64,000 bases of DNA from Pseudomonadota bacterium (GTDB lineage Bacteria > Pseudomonadota > Alphaproteobacteria > Caulobacterales > Caulobacteraceae), in the NCBI GenBank assembly GCA_023432855.1, contig JAEZEZ010000090.1:1-64000 (forward strand), given 5' to 3'. The notes under the pieces are model-generated. The model made no database searches, was not told the origin of the DNA, and worked only from the letters and a program-made list of their open reading frames with translations. Below are positions 52,859 to 61,455 of this stretch, piece after piece (within the stretch, counting starts at the first letter, position 1; every line of letters starts with the position of its first letter). A program made the translations under genes and the position numbers.

Positions 52859-54919
52859 TCAGCGGCCGGTCAGTTCCTTCAGCAATCGATCCTGGCGGTA
52901 GGCCTTCTCCATGGCCTCGGTGATCGCGGCGGCGGTGACAGCGACGCTGCGGTTCACCCGCGGGTCGTACCCGAAGGCGTTGCGCTGGCCCAGGAAGGTG
53001 GAATCGAAGTTGGCGCCGATCAGCTCGCCACGGGCGTTGACCACCGGAGAGCCGGAGCTCCCGCCGATGGTGTCCGTGGAGAGCGCCATGTCCAACACCA
53101 TGTCCGGGTCGATGCGATCCTTTGCCGCCGCCAGGCGAAGCGCCGGGACGAAGGGTTCGGCTCCCGTCGCGCGGTTCCAGAGGCCGGCGAAGGTGGTGAA
53201 GGGCGGCACGGTGCGGCCATCCCACCGCCAGCCCTCAATCCTGCCCCAGGTCAGGCGCAGCGTACCCGTTGCGTCGGGATAGACGCTGTCGCCCAGGATC
53301 TCGAAACGGGCGCGGGCGAGCCGCTCCGCCGCGCGGTCGGTCGGCCCCTCGACCCGCTCCTCCCACTCGCTGCGAATGGCGCGGGAGTCCTGCTCGGCCG
53401 CGAAAACGAAGCGGATCAAGGGATCGTCCGAACTCTCGACGGCGGTTCGGCCACCCTCCCACATGGCCTTGCGGAAGGCGGGATCACCGACCCGCGTGCC
53501 GGTGGCCAGCCTTTCGGCCAGGGCCTCGGGGGACTCTCGACCCAGCAGCCTGCCCACCCGCGGGTCGTCGGCGGTGAGGAACTCCCGCGACTTCGACAAC
53601 CACCACTCCAGCTGGAGCGCATTGAGCTCGGGATAGACCGGCGTGGCGTCGAGCAGGGATTTCTCGAGCACCTGCAGTCGGCTGTCCGAGTACTCCGGCA
53701 GGCGCTCGGCCGCGGGCTTCTCCCGCTCCAGCGCCGCGCGCACAAGGGCGCGGGCCTGGCGATAAAGGTCAGAGCCGCCGCCGGCGCGCAGCTCAAGGAA
53801 GTAGTAGGGCGTATAGAGCTCCGCATAGGCGGGCTGGAGAGCTTCGATGTCGGCCCAGGGGTCGCCCACTTCGGCGGCCAGCTCCGGCCGGGCGGCGACG
53901 GCGGCGCGAAGCTCGGCCTCGGCCTTGACCTTGCCCGCCATGAAGACGTCGTCGGCCAGGGCGCCCATCTGTCCGCGTCCGCGCTTGTAACTGTTCTCGA
54001 CCCCGTGCAGCAGGTCGGTCCCGATGAAGCGATTGTGCTCGATCTCGTCGACGAAGCGCAGCAGCCGCCCTCGAAGCTCCGACCGCGTCAGCTGGTCCAG
54101 CGGCAGCGTCAGCTCCTTCAGGGTTTCCAGCTGGGCCATGGTCAGCAGGCGCGAGGTGGACCCAGCGTTGCCGGCGATGAACACGGGCTCCCCCGCCTTC
54201 GGGGGCGCCGGGTTCCACTTCAGATGGTTCGGCGTCTTCAGCGGCTTCCCGTTCTCGTAGATGCGCAGGAAGCCGAAATCGAGCGCGTAACGCGGGAAGT
54301 TGAAGTTGTCGGGATCGCCTCCGAATGCCGCTGCCGCCTGTTCGGGCGCAAAGGCGAGGCGCACATCGGTGTAGCGCTTGAAACGATAGAGTTTGAACTG
54401 GCCGCCGCGGTAGAGGTTCACCACCTGGCAGCGCAGGCTTCGGTCGGGTCCGCAGGCTTCCTTCTCGATCGCCGCCATCTCGGCGTCGCGCGCCTGGGTG
54501 AAGGCCTGGCCGGACTTCCCCGCGGCGGCGGCCTTCACGAGAGCCGTGACGTCCGTGATCTCCTGCAGGATTTCAGCCGTGCCGCCGGGGCACTGCCGCT
54601 CCTCGGCGCGAGAGGCCGGCATGAAGCCGTTCTTCAGGTAGTCCTGCTCGGGCGTGGACAGATCCTGTGCGCAGCTGGCGATGCAGTGATGGTTGGTGAG
54701 CACCAGGCCTTCCGGCGAGACCAGGGAGGCCGAACAACCCGGAATGCGCACGGCGGCGCCGCGCAGTCGGTCAAGCCAGGCCTGGTCGATCTTCGTGCCG
54801 AGGGTCTGGTTCACCCTGGCGATCGGGAATGCGTCGAATGTCCACATCCCCTCGCCGGCGGCGGCGGGCAGGGCGAGAACGGTGATGGCGGCGGCGGCCG
54901 CGAGAGAGCGCAGGGTCAT
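52859..54919 (-). CDS. S46-family dipeptidyl peptidase (DPP7/DPP11-like)
   Basis: A 686-residue secreted peptidase with a signal peptide (MTLRSLAAAAAITVLALPAAA). The catalytic His is in LVLTNHHCI (about 78) and the catalytic Ser in IGGSSGSPVVN near the C-terminus. DPPs of this family release dipeptides in the periplasm. In DPP7/DPP11 the residue after FD (Gly or Arg673) sets S1 preference; here the motif reads ANFDST, so the position is Ser. Family length is typical. Confidence 0.93.
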   Translation of the reverse strand: MTLRSLAAAAAITVLALPAAAGEGMWTFDAFPIARVNQTLGTKIDQAWLDRLRGAAVRIPGCSASLVSPEGLVLTNHHCIASCAQDLSTPEQDYLKNGFMPASRAEERQCPGGTAEILQEITDVTALVKAAAAGKSGQAFTQARDAEMAAIEKEACGPDRSLRCQVVNLYRGGQFKLYRFKRYTDVRLAFAPEQAAAAFGGDPDNFNFPRYALDFGFLRIYENGKPLKTPNHLKWNPAPPKAGEPVFIAGNAGSTSRLLTMAQLETLKELTLPLDQLTRSELRGRLLRFVDEIEHNRFIGTDLLHGVENSYKRGRGQMGALADDVFMAGKVKAEAELRAAVAARPELAAEVGDPWADIEALQPAYAELYTPYYFLELRAGGGSDLYRQARALVRAALEREKPAAERLPEYSDSRLQVLEKSLLDATPVYPELNALQLEWWLSKSREFLTADDPRVGRLLGRESPEALAERLATGTRVGDPAFRKAMWEGGRTAVESSDDPLIRFVFAAEQDSRAIRSEWEERVEGPTDRAAERLARARFEILGDSVYPDATGTLRLTWGRIEGWRWDGRTVPPFTTFAGLWNRATGAEPFVPALRLAAAKDRIDPDMVLDMALSTDTIGGSSGSPVVNARGELIGANFDSTFLGQRNAFGYDPRVNRSVAVTAAAITEAMEKAYRQDRLLKELTGR

Positions 54920-54962
54920 GGAGCAATGCCTAGCGGGAGCGGGCCGCTCTGTCACCGATCGT

Positions 54963-54988
54963 GGAACAGGCGGCCGCGCGGGTTGGTT
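54963..54988 (+). promoter_or_regulatory. EcfG-type promoter for the DJ-1/PfpI gene
   Basis: GGAAC (54963-54967), 17 bp, GGTT (54985-54988). The -10 box ends 34 bp before the ATG at 55022. Confidence 0.65.
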
Positions 54989-55021
54989 TTCGTTGCTGAT
55001 CCCACGACAAGGAGAACTGCC

Positions 55022-55615
55022 ATGGCCAAGCGCCTCGACGGCAAGACCGTCGCCATCCTCGCTACCGACGGCTTCGAGGAAGTCGAACTGACCAGGCCCC
55101 GCGACGCCCTCGTCGAGGCGGGCGCCACGGTCGAGATCGTCGCGCCGAAGGCCGGATCCATTCAGGGTTTCAAACACTTCGAGAAGGGCCAGTCGGTGTC
55201 GGTGGACCGCACGCTCGATCAGGCCGACGCGGGCCGCTACGACGCCCTGGTGCTGCCGGGCGGCGCGCACAACCCCGACCAGCTGAGAATCGAGCCCAAG
55301 GCGCTGGCTTTCGTGCAGGCCTTCTTCGAGGACAGCAAGCCCGTCGCCGCCATCTGCCATGCGCCGTGGATCCTTGTGGACGCAGGAGTTGCGGACGGCC
55401 GGACCATGACCAGCTACGAGACGATCCGGACCGATCTGAAGAACGCCGGCGCTCGGGTTGTGGACCAGGAGGTCGTGGTCGACCGGGGGCTGGTGACCAG
55501 CCGCAATCCCGACGACCTGCCGGCCTTCTGCGCCAAGATGATCGAGGAGATCGCCGAAGGCCGGCACACGGGCCGCAGCGCCCGGGCCTCGGACGAGGCC
55601 GGCGCGCGGCACTGA
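55022..55615 (+). CDS. DJ-1/PfpI-family protein (YhbO-like)
   Basis: A 197-residue protein. It has AILATDGFEEVELTRPRDAL (the conserved Glu), VLPGGAHNPDQLRI and the nucleophile Cys in VAAICHAPWIL, followed by MTSYETIRTDLKNAG. It matches the YhbO/PfpI deglycase-chaperone group, which protects proteins and nucleotides from glyoxal and other stresses. AAGGAG precedes the ATG. An EcfG-type promoter supports stress control. Confidence 0.94.
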   Translation: MAKRLDGKTVAILATDGFEEVELTRPRDALVEAGATVEIVAPKAGSIQGFKHFEKGQSVSVDRTLDQADAGRYDALVLPGGAHNPDQLRIEPKALAFVQAFFEDSKPVAAICHAPWILVDAGVADGRTMTSYETIRTDLKNAGARVVDQEVVVDRGLVTSRNPDDLPAFCAKMIEEIAEGRHTGRSARASDEAGARH

Positions 55616-55886
55616 CAACCCCTTGATACGGCGGCGCTTTCGGCCCTTCCCGGAGGGTCGTGAGCGCCGCCCGACCCGCTCCGCGACTACGACCGGGATT
55701 GACGTCTTAACGACCAATCTTGTTTGATTTCGCCAATCGGGCGGGCGATCATGTCCGCGCCGCCTGATCCCCGCCGATCCGTCGCCTCACGCCCTCCCTC
55801 GGCGCGACATCGAGGCGCCCGGAGAACGGTTGCGGGGGGCCCCGGCGCGGGCCAAGCTGTCTCCCTGTTCATGCGGGAGGGGGACC
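55616..55886. other. Gene-free stretch
   Basis: About 270 bp between the DJ-1 gene and the TPR gene. A GGCGCT...AGCGCC inverted repeat near 55631-55670 could end the DJ-1 transcript. GGGAGGGGG just before 55887 is the ribosome site of the TPR gene. Confidence 0.4.
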
Positions 55887-57719
55887 GTGGGACGGCGCAA
55901 CGCAGCATCCGATCCGCCGCCGACGACGCCGGATCCCGTCGAGATCGCCATGCATGCGGAGGCGGACGACGACGCGGCCGACAGCCCCGCACGCCGGCTG
56001 CTGAAGAACCACAACCGGCTGGTGCGGACCCAGATCGCCAGCGAGCGCGTCGGCCTGGTGCTGAAACTGCTGACCGGCGCCGCGGGGGTGATCGTGGCGG
56101 TGGCGCTGGCGGCGGTGGTCTGGGACGCGACCAACTCCCGGACCCTGGTGGTCGAGCCCTTCTCGGTGCCGTCGGACATGGCCGAGCGCGGGATGACGGG
56201 GCCGGTGGCCGCCACCCGCCTGCTCGACGAACTGACCCGCCTCCAGAACCGGACGCTCTCGTACCGGGCTCAGGAGAGCTACGCCAACTGGAAGAACGAC
56301 CTGAAGGTCGAGATTCCCCAGACCGGCGTCTCCATCGGCGAACTCCAGGCCTTCCTCCGCCAGTGGCTGGGCGAGGAAACCCGCATCTCCGGCGAGGTCG
56401 TGCGCACGCCCGACGGGCAGATGGCGGTGACCGTGCGCGCCGGCGCGGTGCCGGGGCGCACCTTCACCGGCCCCGAGGCGCGGCTGGACGCGCTCATCGC
56501 GCGGGCGGCGGAAAGCGTCTACGGCGCGACCCAGCCCGAGCGTTACGCCGCCTATCTGGCCGGCCGTCGCGACGTGAAGACCGCCGACCTGATCCTGACC
56601 CAGCTGACGCTCAGCGGTTCGCGCCGGCAGCGGGCCTGGGCCTACGCCGGCCTGAGCGAGCACGCCGCGACGGCCGACGCCGCGCTCGAGAATGCCCGTA
56701 TGGCGGTGGAGCTCGACCCCGGCCTGCCGATGGCCTGGACGGCCATGGCCGACGCCAACGGCCGGATGGGGTGGGAAGAGCAGCAGCTGGACGCCAGCCG
56801 CCGCGCCGCCGAACTCATGCGTGGCCGGGGCGGCCGGGAAATGGCGCCCTGGGCCGCGATCTTCCATGGCAAGCAGCGGGAAGCGCAGGTCGCGCTCCTG
56901 CTGGGCGACCTGCAGGGGTCCATCAGCCTGCGCGACCAGGCCGCCACCCCCTCCCCTGACCAGCCGGCGGTCGCCTGCCGCAACTGCGGCGGAACCGCCC
57001 TGACCCTGGCCGCGGTGACGGCGGCGGCGAACCACGACATGCCGCTCGCCGGCCGGTTCGCCAAACGGGCCCACGCGGCGCTCGGCGAATACTACGGCGG
57101 CTTCATCGAGGTGCTGGTGCGCCTCGCCTCGGCGGAGGCGAACAAGGACTGGGCCGGGTTCCTCCAGGTCGCCGACGCCCCCAACGTGCGGCCCTTCATG
57201 GGCCAGGTGCTGGGTCAGGACTACCTGCGCGTCACCCTCGACCCTGCCCGCGCGACGGCGATGGCCGGGCTGGGGCGTTTCGACGAGGCGCGGGCGATCG
57301 TCGCGACCACCCCCACCGACTGTCATCCCTGCATGATCGCGCGCGGGCGCATCGAGGCCATGGCCGGACGGGCCGAGATCTCCGACCGCCTGTTCGCGGC
57401 GGCGGCCGGCCTCGCCCCATCGCTTCCCGCGGCGCATCAGGCCTGGGCCGAGGCGAAGCTGACCCGGGGCGATCTCGACGGCGCTGTCGAGGCGGCGCGG
57501 GAGGCCCGGCGCCGGGGCCCGCGCTGGGCCGAACCCTGGAAGACCGAAGGGGACGCCCTGGCGCGCAAGGGCGACCACGCTGGCGCCGTGCGCGCCTACG
57601 AGCAGGCGGCCGAACGCGCGCCCGCATGCCCCGAGCTGCACCAGGCCTGGGCGGCCTCGCTCGACCGGCTTGGGCGCAAGGACGAGGCCGCGGAAAAGCG
57701 CAAGCTGGCCGAAGGCTAG
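55887..57719 (+). CDS. Membrane-anchored TPR protein
   Basis: A 610-residue protein starting at GTG 55887 with a strong ribosome site. It has a cytoplasmic N-terminus, one membrane helix (TGAAGVIVAVALAAVVWDA, about 65-85), then a region with VEPFSVPSDMAERGMTGPVA similar to proteins with adenylate-cyclase-type TPR modules. Several helical repeats follow, including clear TPRs at the end (AHQAWAEAKLTRGDLDGAVE and GDALARKGDHAGAVRAYEQA). Two CxxC motifs (CRNCGG, CHPCM) are present. Scaffold role likely; partner unknown. Confidence 0.8.
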   Translation: MGRRNAASDPPPTTPDPVEIAMHAEADDDAADSPARRLLKNHNRLVRTQIASERVGLVLKLLTGAAGVIVAVALAAVVWDATNSRTLVVEPFSVPSDMAERGMTGPVAATRLLDELTRLQNRTLSYRAQESYANWKNDLKVEIPQTGVSIGELQAFLRQWLGEETRISGEVVRTPDGQMAVTVRAGAVPGRTFTGPEARLDALIARAAESVYGATQPERYAAYLAGRRDVKTADLILTQLTLSGSRRQRAWAYAGLSEHAATADAALENARMAVELDPGLPMAWTAMADANGRMGWEEQQLDASRRAAELMRGRGGREMAPWAAIFHGKQREAQVALLLGDLQGSISLRDQAATPSPDQPAVACRNCGGTALTLAAVTAAANHDMPLAGRFAKRAHAALGEYYGGFIEVLVRLASAEANKDWAGFLQVADAPNVRPFMGQVLGQDYLRVTLDPARATAMAGLGRFDEARAIVATTPTDCHPCMIARGRIEAMAGRAEISDRLFAAAAGLAPSLPAAHQAWAEAKLTRGDLDGAVEAAREARRRGPRWAEPWKTEGDALARKGDHAGAVRAYEQAAERAPACPELHQAWAASLDRLGRKDEAAEKRKLAEG

Positions 57720-57734
57720 GCTCCGGCGCGCAGA

Positions 57735-58052
57735 TCAGCTCTCGCCGCGGCCCTGAATGATCTCGCGCTGGCGCGCCTTAGTCTTGGGGCCCTGGGTATC
57801 GTCGCCGCGCAGGGCGGCGTTGGTGCGGTCGCGGCCCTGCTGCGCGCCGCCCGAGGGATCGCCCTCGTCGGCGAAGTCGGTGATCTCCCCGGCCGCGGGT
57901 CCGGCCACCGTCGCGTCGCGGGAATCCGGCGCGGCATAGGAGTTGGGCTCGGGGCTAGTGCGGGTCACATGGGCGCCGTCCTTGGCCGGCTGATCGTCGG
58001 TCACGGCGTTGCCTGAACGTGCGAATTCGTTCTCGGTATTGCGATTGGGCAT
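57735..58052 (-). CDS. Disordered hydrophilic protein (stress type)
   Basis: A 105-residue protein starting MPNRNTENEFARSGNAVTDD and rich in N, D, G, T, R and E with no hydrophobic core, much like the 101-residue protein at 44666. AAGGAG precedes the ATG. An EcfG-type promoter ends 33 bp upstream. Probably a stress-induced protein of unknown action. Confidence 0.75.
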   Translation of the reverse strand: MPNRNTENEFARSGNAVTDDQPAKDGAHVTRTSPEPNSYAAPDSRDATVAGPAAGEITDFADEGDPSGGAQQGRDRTNAALRGDDTQGPKTKARQREIIQGRGES

Positions 58053-58084
58053 GGAAGCTCCTTGTCGAAAGGGTGTGCTTCCGA

Positions 58085-58109
58085 AACCGGACCCTGTGGC
58101 GATTGTTCC
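58085..58109 (-). promoter_or_regulatory. EcfG-type promoter for the 105-residue protein
   Basis: Minus strand: GGAAC (58109-58105), 16 bp, GGTT (58088-58085). A near-match on the plus strand (GGAAA at 58110-58114, 15 bp, CGTT at 58130-58133) could serve the divergent gene at 58180. Confidence 0.6.
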
Positions 58110-58179
58110 GGAAACCCGGTTGTCGAACGCGTTCAGCAGGGGCTAGGGTCTCAACCTTTGCAATGGGAGGGAACCCCGA

Positions 58180-58446
58180 ATGCGTATCGTGACACTCGCC
58201 GCCATCGCCGCCCTGGGCCTGGGCGCCGCCGCCTGCACCCAGAAGGCCGCCGAAACCGACGCCAGCGCCGAAGCGTCCGAGGCCGCCGATCAGGCCGCCG
58301 CCGCCGCCGACTCCGCCGCTGACGCCACGGCCGCCGCCGCCAGCGACATGGGCGACGCCATGGAAGGCGCGGCTGACGCCACCGCCGAAAGCGCCGACGC
58401 GGCCGCCGACAGCGCCCAAGCCGCGGCCAACGACGCCCAGAACTAA
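58180..58446 (+). CDS. Small Ala-rich lipoprotein
   Basis: An 88-residue protein. The signal peptide ends in a lipobox-like GLGAAAC (Cys19), followed by an Ala/Asp/Ser/Glu heptad-like helix to the end (ADSAADATAAAASDMGDAME...). It resembles small Lpp-like helical lipoproteins. GGGAGGG precedes the ATG. Probably envelope-associated. Confidence 0.75.
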   Translation: MRIVTLAAIAALGLGAAACTQKAAETDASAEASEAADQAAAAADSAADATAAAASDMGDAMEGAADATAESADAAADSAQAAANDAQN

Positions 58447-58472
58447 GAACCTTCCCAGGTTCTCATACGGCG

Positions 58473-58500
58473 ACGGCGCGGGAGCGATCCCGCGCCGTTT
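58473..58500 (+). terminator. Rho-independent terminator
   Basis: ACGGCGCGGGA (58473-58483), loop GCGA, TCCCGCGCCGT (58488-58498), a perfect 11-bp stem followed by TT. The identical hairpin occurs in opposite orientation at 62671-62696. Confidence 0.75.
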
Positions 58501-58524
58501 GCCTGTCCGGCCCGCACCAGGGGA

Positions 58525-59151
58525 TCACCCCGGAAGCGGAACCAGCAGCAGGAAGCCGTTCACGGTGAAGGCCAGCCCGATCACCCCGCAAGCGGCGGAG
58601 GCGATGAGGACCGGCCGCGACAGGACCAGGATGGCCACGGACCCCAGTACGATGGCCAGCTGCAGGAAGACCTCGGCCAGGTCGAAGTTGTTGTCCCGCG
58701 CCTCGGCGACCCCGCGCGCCGCCTCATGGGCGCGAGCCTGGGCCGCCAGCTGCTTCTTGCCCTCCCCGGCCAGCGGATCGCCCGGCCGGGCGGGATCGGG
58801 CTCGTCGTCGTAGCGGGCGATCGTGGCGCGGTAGTCCGCAAGCGACTTCTCGGCGGCGATCCGGACTTCGCCCGTCATGCCGCCCGCGGCCAGCCGGCGC
58901 TCGAGGTCGTCGGCCGCAATCTCGTAGGCGGTCTGGCGCATGTTCTTGGCCTGGAAGAAGGCCCAGGTGTCGCTGGCGCGGATGTTCGACTGGATCATGT
59001 CGTCGGTGGCGTTGCCGCCCCCCAGTCCGCCGATGGCCAGCAGCGCCGCCAGCATGGCGATCAGCAGGGCCGCGCGATTGCGGAACAGGTCCGCCGCGGC
59101 GCCGTCGCCGCCGCTCTCCGCAGTCTCGTTTATGACGTCGATAGGATCCAT
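58525..59151 (-). CDS. DUF4337-family membrane protein
   Basis: A 208-residue protein. The N-terminal helix (RAALLIAMLAALLAIGGLGG) is followed by NATDDMIQSNIRASDTWAFF and FQAKNMRQTAYEIAADDLE, the DUF4337 pattern. Two C-terminal helices contain LQLAIVLGSVAILVLSRP and GVIGLAFTVNGFLLLVPL. Function unknown. Its start codon is preceded by a stable hairpin that covers part of the ribosome site. Confidence 0.88.
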   Translation of the reverse strand: MDPIDVINETAESGGDGAAADLFRNRAALLIAMLAALLAIGGLGGGNATDDMIQSNIRASDTWAFFQAKNMRQTAYEIAADDLERRLAAGGMTGEVRIAAEKSLADYRATIARYDDEPDPARPGDPLAGEGKKQLAAQARAHEAARGVAEARDNNFDLAEVFLQLAIVLGSVAILVLSRPVLIASAACGVIGLAFTVNGFLLLVPLPG

Positions 59152-59152
59152 G

Positions 59153-59178
59153 TCTCGCCCTCCCCGGCCAGGGCGAGA
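59153..59178 (-). promoter_or_regulatory. Hairpin overlapping the DUF4337 ribosome-binding site
   Basis: Minus strand: TCTCGCCCT and AGGGCGAGA form a 9-bp stem with an 8-nt loop ending one base before the ATG at 59151. The Shine-Dalgarno GGAGGG lies partly in the loop and partly in the stem, so folding could limit translation. Confidence 0.45.
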
Positions 59179-59232
59179 TATCGGATTCGGTTGAGGAATC
59201 AGAACTGTAATAATCAGGCGCAGCCGCGCCCG

Positions 59233-59625
59233 TCAGCCTCGCGCGGCGGACGGCCGGAAGAACAGGCCCGACATCAGGCTGTCGGCGATGCGCTCGGCCT
59301 TGGCGTTCAGTTCGGCGGCGGCCGGCGGCGCAAAAAGCTCGGCCGTCGTCCTGCGCCACAGGCCCAGCCAGACTTCGAACAGGTCCGGGTCGAGCGGCAG
59401 CGGCCTGTGCGCGCCGAAGGGGTTTCCCTTGTAGCGCCCGCTGGTCAGCATGACCGAGGACCAGAAGTCCGTGAGCCGGTCCAGGTGCTCGTCCCAGTCG
59501 TCGACGGCGGCCTCGAATATCGGGCCCAGTTGCTCGTCACGGCGCACACGGGCGTAGAAGCTGCGGACGAGTTCGGCCAGGCCGGCCTCGGTGATCTCCT
59601 GGTGCATGGGCGCTTCATACAGCAT
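59233..59625 (-). CDS. Group III truncated hemoglobin
   Basis: A 130-residue globin. It has LVRSFYARVRRDEQLGPIF, DDWDEHLDRLTDFWSSVMLT and the proximal His73 in the class III motif GAHRPLPLD, then LFEVWLGLWRRTT. It binds heme and O2 or NO. It lies alone, divergent from a small membrane protein. In-frame ATGs at 59625 and 59607 are both possible; the first is used. Confidence 0.93.
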   Translation of the reverse strand: MLYEAPMHQEITEAGLAELVRSFYARVRRDEQLGPIFEAAVDDWDEHLDRLTDFWSSVMLTSGRYKGNPFGAHRPLPLDPDLFEVWLGLWRRTTAELFAPPAAAELNAKAERIADSLMSGLFFRPSAARG

Positions 59626-59736
59626 CGGCGGCCGGCGGTGTGGCCGTCGCGCCTCCGGAATTGTCCCTAGGTGCATTCCACGAATTTCAGCGCGGGGGGC
59701 GGCAAGGCATTCTCGGGACGCATCTGGAAGTCCGTC

Positions 59737-59931
59737 ATGCTCGCCGAAGTCCTCATCATCCTGACCGTGATCCTCGCCGGCCTGCTGGCCGGCGGCCTGT
59801 GGTTCTGGCTGATCCGCGCCATGGACCGCAGCATGCCGCTGGTGGCGCCGGCGGAGACGGACCACGATGCGGAGACGGTGCCGGCCCGTCGCCCCCCGAC
59901 CTCCGTGTCCGTACCTGATCTCTTCCGGTAG
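59737..59931 (+). CDS. Small single-pass membrane protein (hypothetical)
   Basis: A 64-residue protein starting MLAEVLIILTVILAGLLAGG, then a hydrophilic tail (AMDRSMPLVAPAETDHDAET). An in-frame ATG at 59671 would add 22 residues and overlap the region upstream of the globin. No family recognised. Confidence 0.6.
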   Translation: MLAEVLIILTVILAGLLAGGLWFWLIRAMDRSMPLVAPAETDHDAETVPARRPPTSVSVPDLFR

Positions 59932-59959
59932 GCGCCGCCGTGCAGCCCTGAGACTCCGG

Positions 59960-60772
59960 TCAGAACGCCGGCAGCACCGCGCCCTTGTACTTCTCCTCGA
60001 TGAAGGCCTTCACCCGGGGACTGCGCAGGGTTTCGGCCAGCTTGAGGATACGGGGGTCCGAGGCCCGGTCCTCGCGGGCGACGAGGAAGTTCACGTAGGG
60101 ACTGTCCTTCGACTCGATGGCGAGCGCGTCGCGGGTCGGGTTCAGCCCTGCGTCCAGCGCGTAGTTGGTGTTGATCAGCGCCATGTCGACCTGGTCCAGC
60201 ACCCGCGGCAGGGCCGGCGCCTCGAGCTCGCGGAACTTCAGCCCCTTCGGGTTGGCCGCGATGTCCTTCAGGGTCGAGAGCTCGTTCTGCGGATCCTTCA
60301 GGGTGATCACGCCCGACCGGTGGAGCAGCAGCAGCGAGCGGCCGATGGTCGATGGGTCGTTGGGGATGGCGACCGTGGCACCCTGGGGAATCTCGCCCAG
60401 GGACTTCCAGCGCCGCGAATAGGCGCCGAAGGGCTCGACGTGGACCCCGGCCACGATCTTCAGCTTCGTGCCCCGGGTGGCGTTGAAGTCCTCGAGGTAC
60501 GGACCGGTCTGGAAGTAGTTGGCGTCCGCCTGGCCCTGGTCGACGACCATGTTGGGCTGAACGTAATCGTTGAACACCCGCACCCGCAGGTCGACGCCCT
60601 GTTCGGCCATCGTCGGCTTGATGAACTCTAGGATCTCGGCGTGCGGCACGGCCGTGGCGGCGACGGTCAGGCTGTCGCCCGCGTCCGCCTTGTCCGCGCC
60701 CGGAGAGCAGGCGGCGATGACGGCCAGACCCGCGGCGAAGGCGGCGGAGAGCAGGAGGCGGCGGGCGATCAT
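59960..60772 (-). CDS. metQ: Methionine-binding lipoprotein MetQ/NlpA
   Basis: A 270-residue lipoprotein (lipobox AVIAAC, Cys22). It has VAATAVPHAEILEFIKP, DYVQPNMVVDQGQADANYFQ, VEPFGAYSRRWKSL, VAIPNDPSTIGRSLLLLHRS and ALINTNYALDAGLNP. It binds methionine for the MetNI importer. Third gene of metN-metI-metQ, under the S-box riboswitch at 62514. Confidence 0.95.
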   Translation of the reverse strand: MIARRLLLSAAFAAGLAVIAACSPGADKADAGDSLTVAATAVPHAEILEFIKPTMAEQGVDLRVRVFNDYVQPNMVVDQGQADANYFQTGPYLEDFNATRGTKLKIVAGVHVEPFGAYSRRWKSLGEIPQGATVAIPNDPSTIGRSLLLLHRSGVITLKDPQNELSTLKDIAANPKGLKFRELEAPALPRVLDQVDMALINTNYALDAGLNPTRDALAIESKDSPYVNFLVAREDRASDPRILKLAETLRSPRVKAFIEEKYKGAVLPAF

Positions 60773-60786
60773 GGGAGCTCCGGAGA

Positions 60787-61455
60787 CTATCGGCGGCTGA
60801 AATGGGCGACGAGGCGGTCGCCCGCAATCTGGATGACCTGCACCAGGACAAGCATAAGCGCCACGGTCACCACCATGACGTCTGTCTGGAAGCGCTGGTA
60901 GCCGAAGCGGATGGCGAGGTCGCCCAGCCCGCCGGCCCCCACCACGCCGGCCATGGCGGAATAGGAAACCAGGGCGACTGCAGTCACCGTCACGCCGGCG
61001 AGGATCCCCGGCATGGCTTCGGGCAACAGGCTGCGGAAGACGGTCTGGGCCGTGGTCGCCCCCATGGCCTGGCTGGCCTCTATCACGCCGCGGTCGACCT
61101 CGCGCAGGGCGCTTTCCACCAGCCGGGCGAAGAAGGGCGCCGTCCCTACCACCAGCGGGGGAATGGCGCCCAGCACCCCCAGGGACGTGCCCACCACGGC
61201 CACGGTGAAGGGGATCATGACGATCAGCAGGATGATGAAGGGCACCGAACGGAAGAGGTTGACCACCACCGACAGCACGGCGTGGATCGCCGGCTGGGCC
61301 AGCAGCCGGTCCTTCGCGGTGAGGAACAGCAGGACGCCGAGCGGCAGGCCCAGCAGGACGCTGAGCGCCAAGGAGGCGGCCAGCATGTAGAGGGTGTCGC
61401 GCGTGGCGACCGCGATGTCCACCCAGTCGACGTTGACCAGCCAGCCTTCCATCAC
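60787..61455 (-). CDS. metI: Methionine ABC transporter permease MetI
   Basis: A 222-residue permease with five membrane helices. It has TRDTLYMLAASLALSVLLGL, VNLFRSVPFIILLIVMIPFT, the coupling loop SQAMGATTAQTVFRSLLPEA and VSYSAMAGVVGAGGLGDLAI. Start overlaps metN in ATGA. Confidence 0.95.
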   Translation of the reverse strand: MMEGWLVNVDWVDIAVATRDTLYMLAASLALSVLLGLPLGVLLFLTAKDRLLAQPAIHAVLSVVVNLFRSVPFIILLIVMIPFTVAVVGTSLGVLGAIPPLVVGTAPFFARLVESALREVDRGVIEASQAMGATTAQTVFRSLLPEAMPGILAGVTVTAVALVSYSAMAGVVGAGGLGDLAIRFGYQRFQTDVMVVTVALMLVLVQVIQIAGDRLVAHFSRR

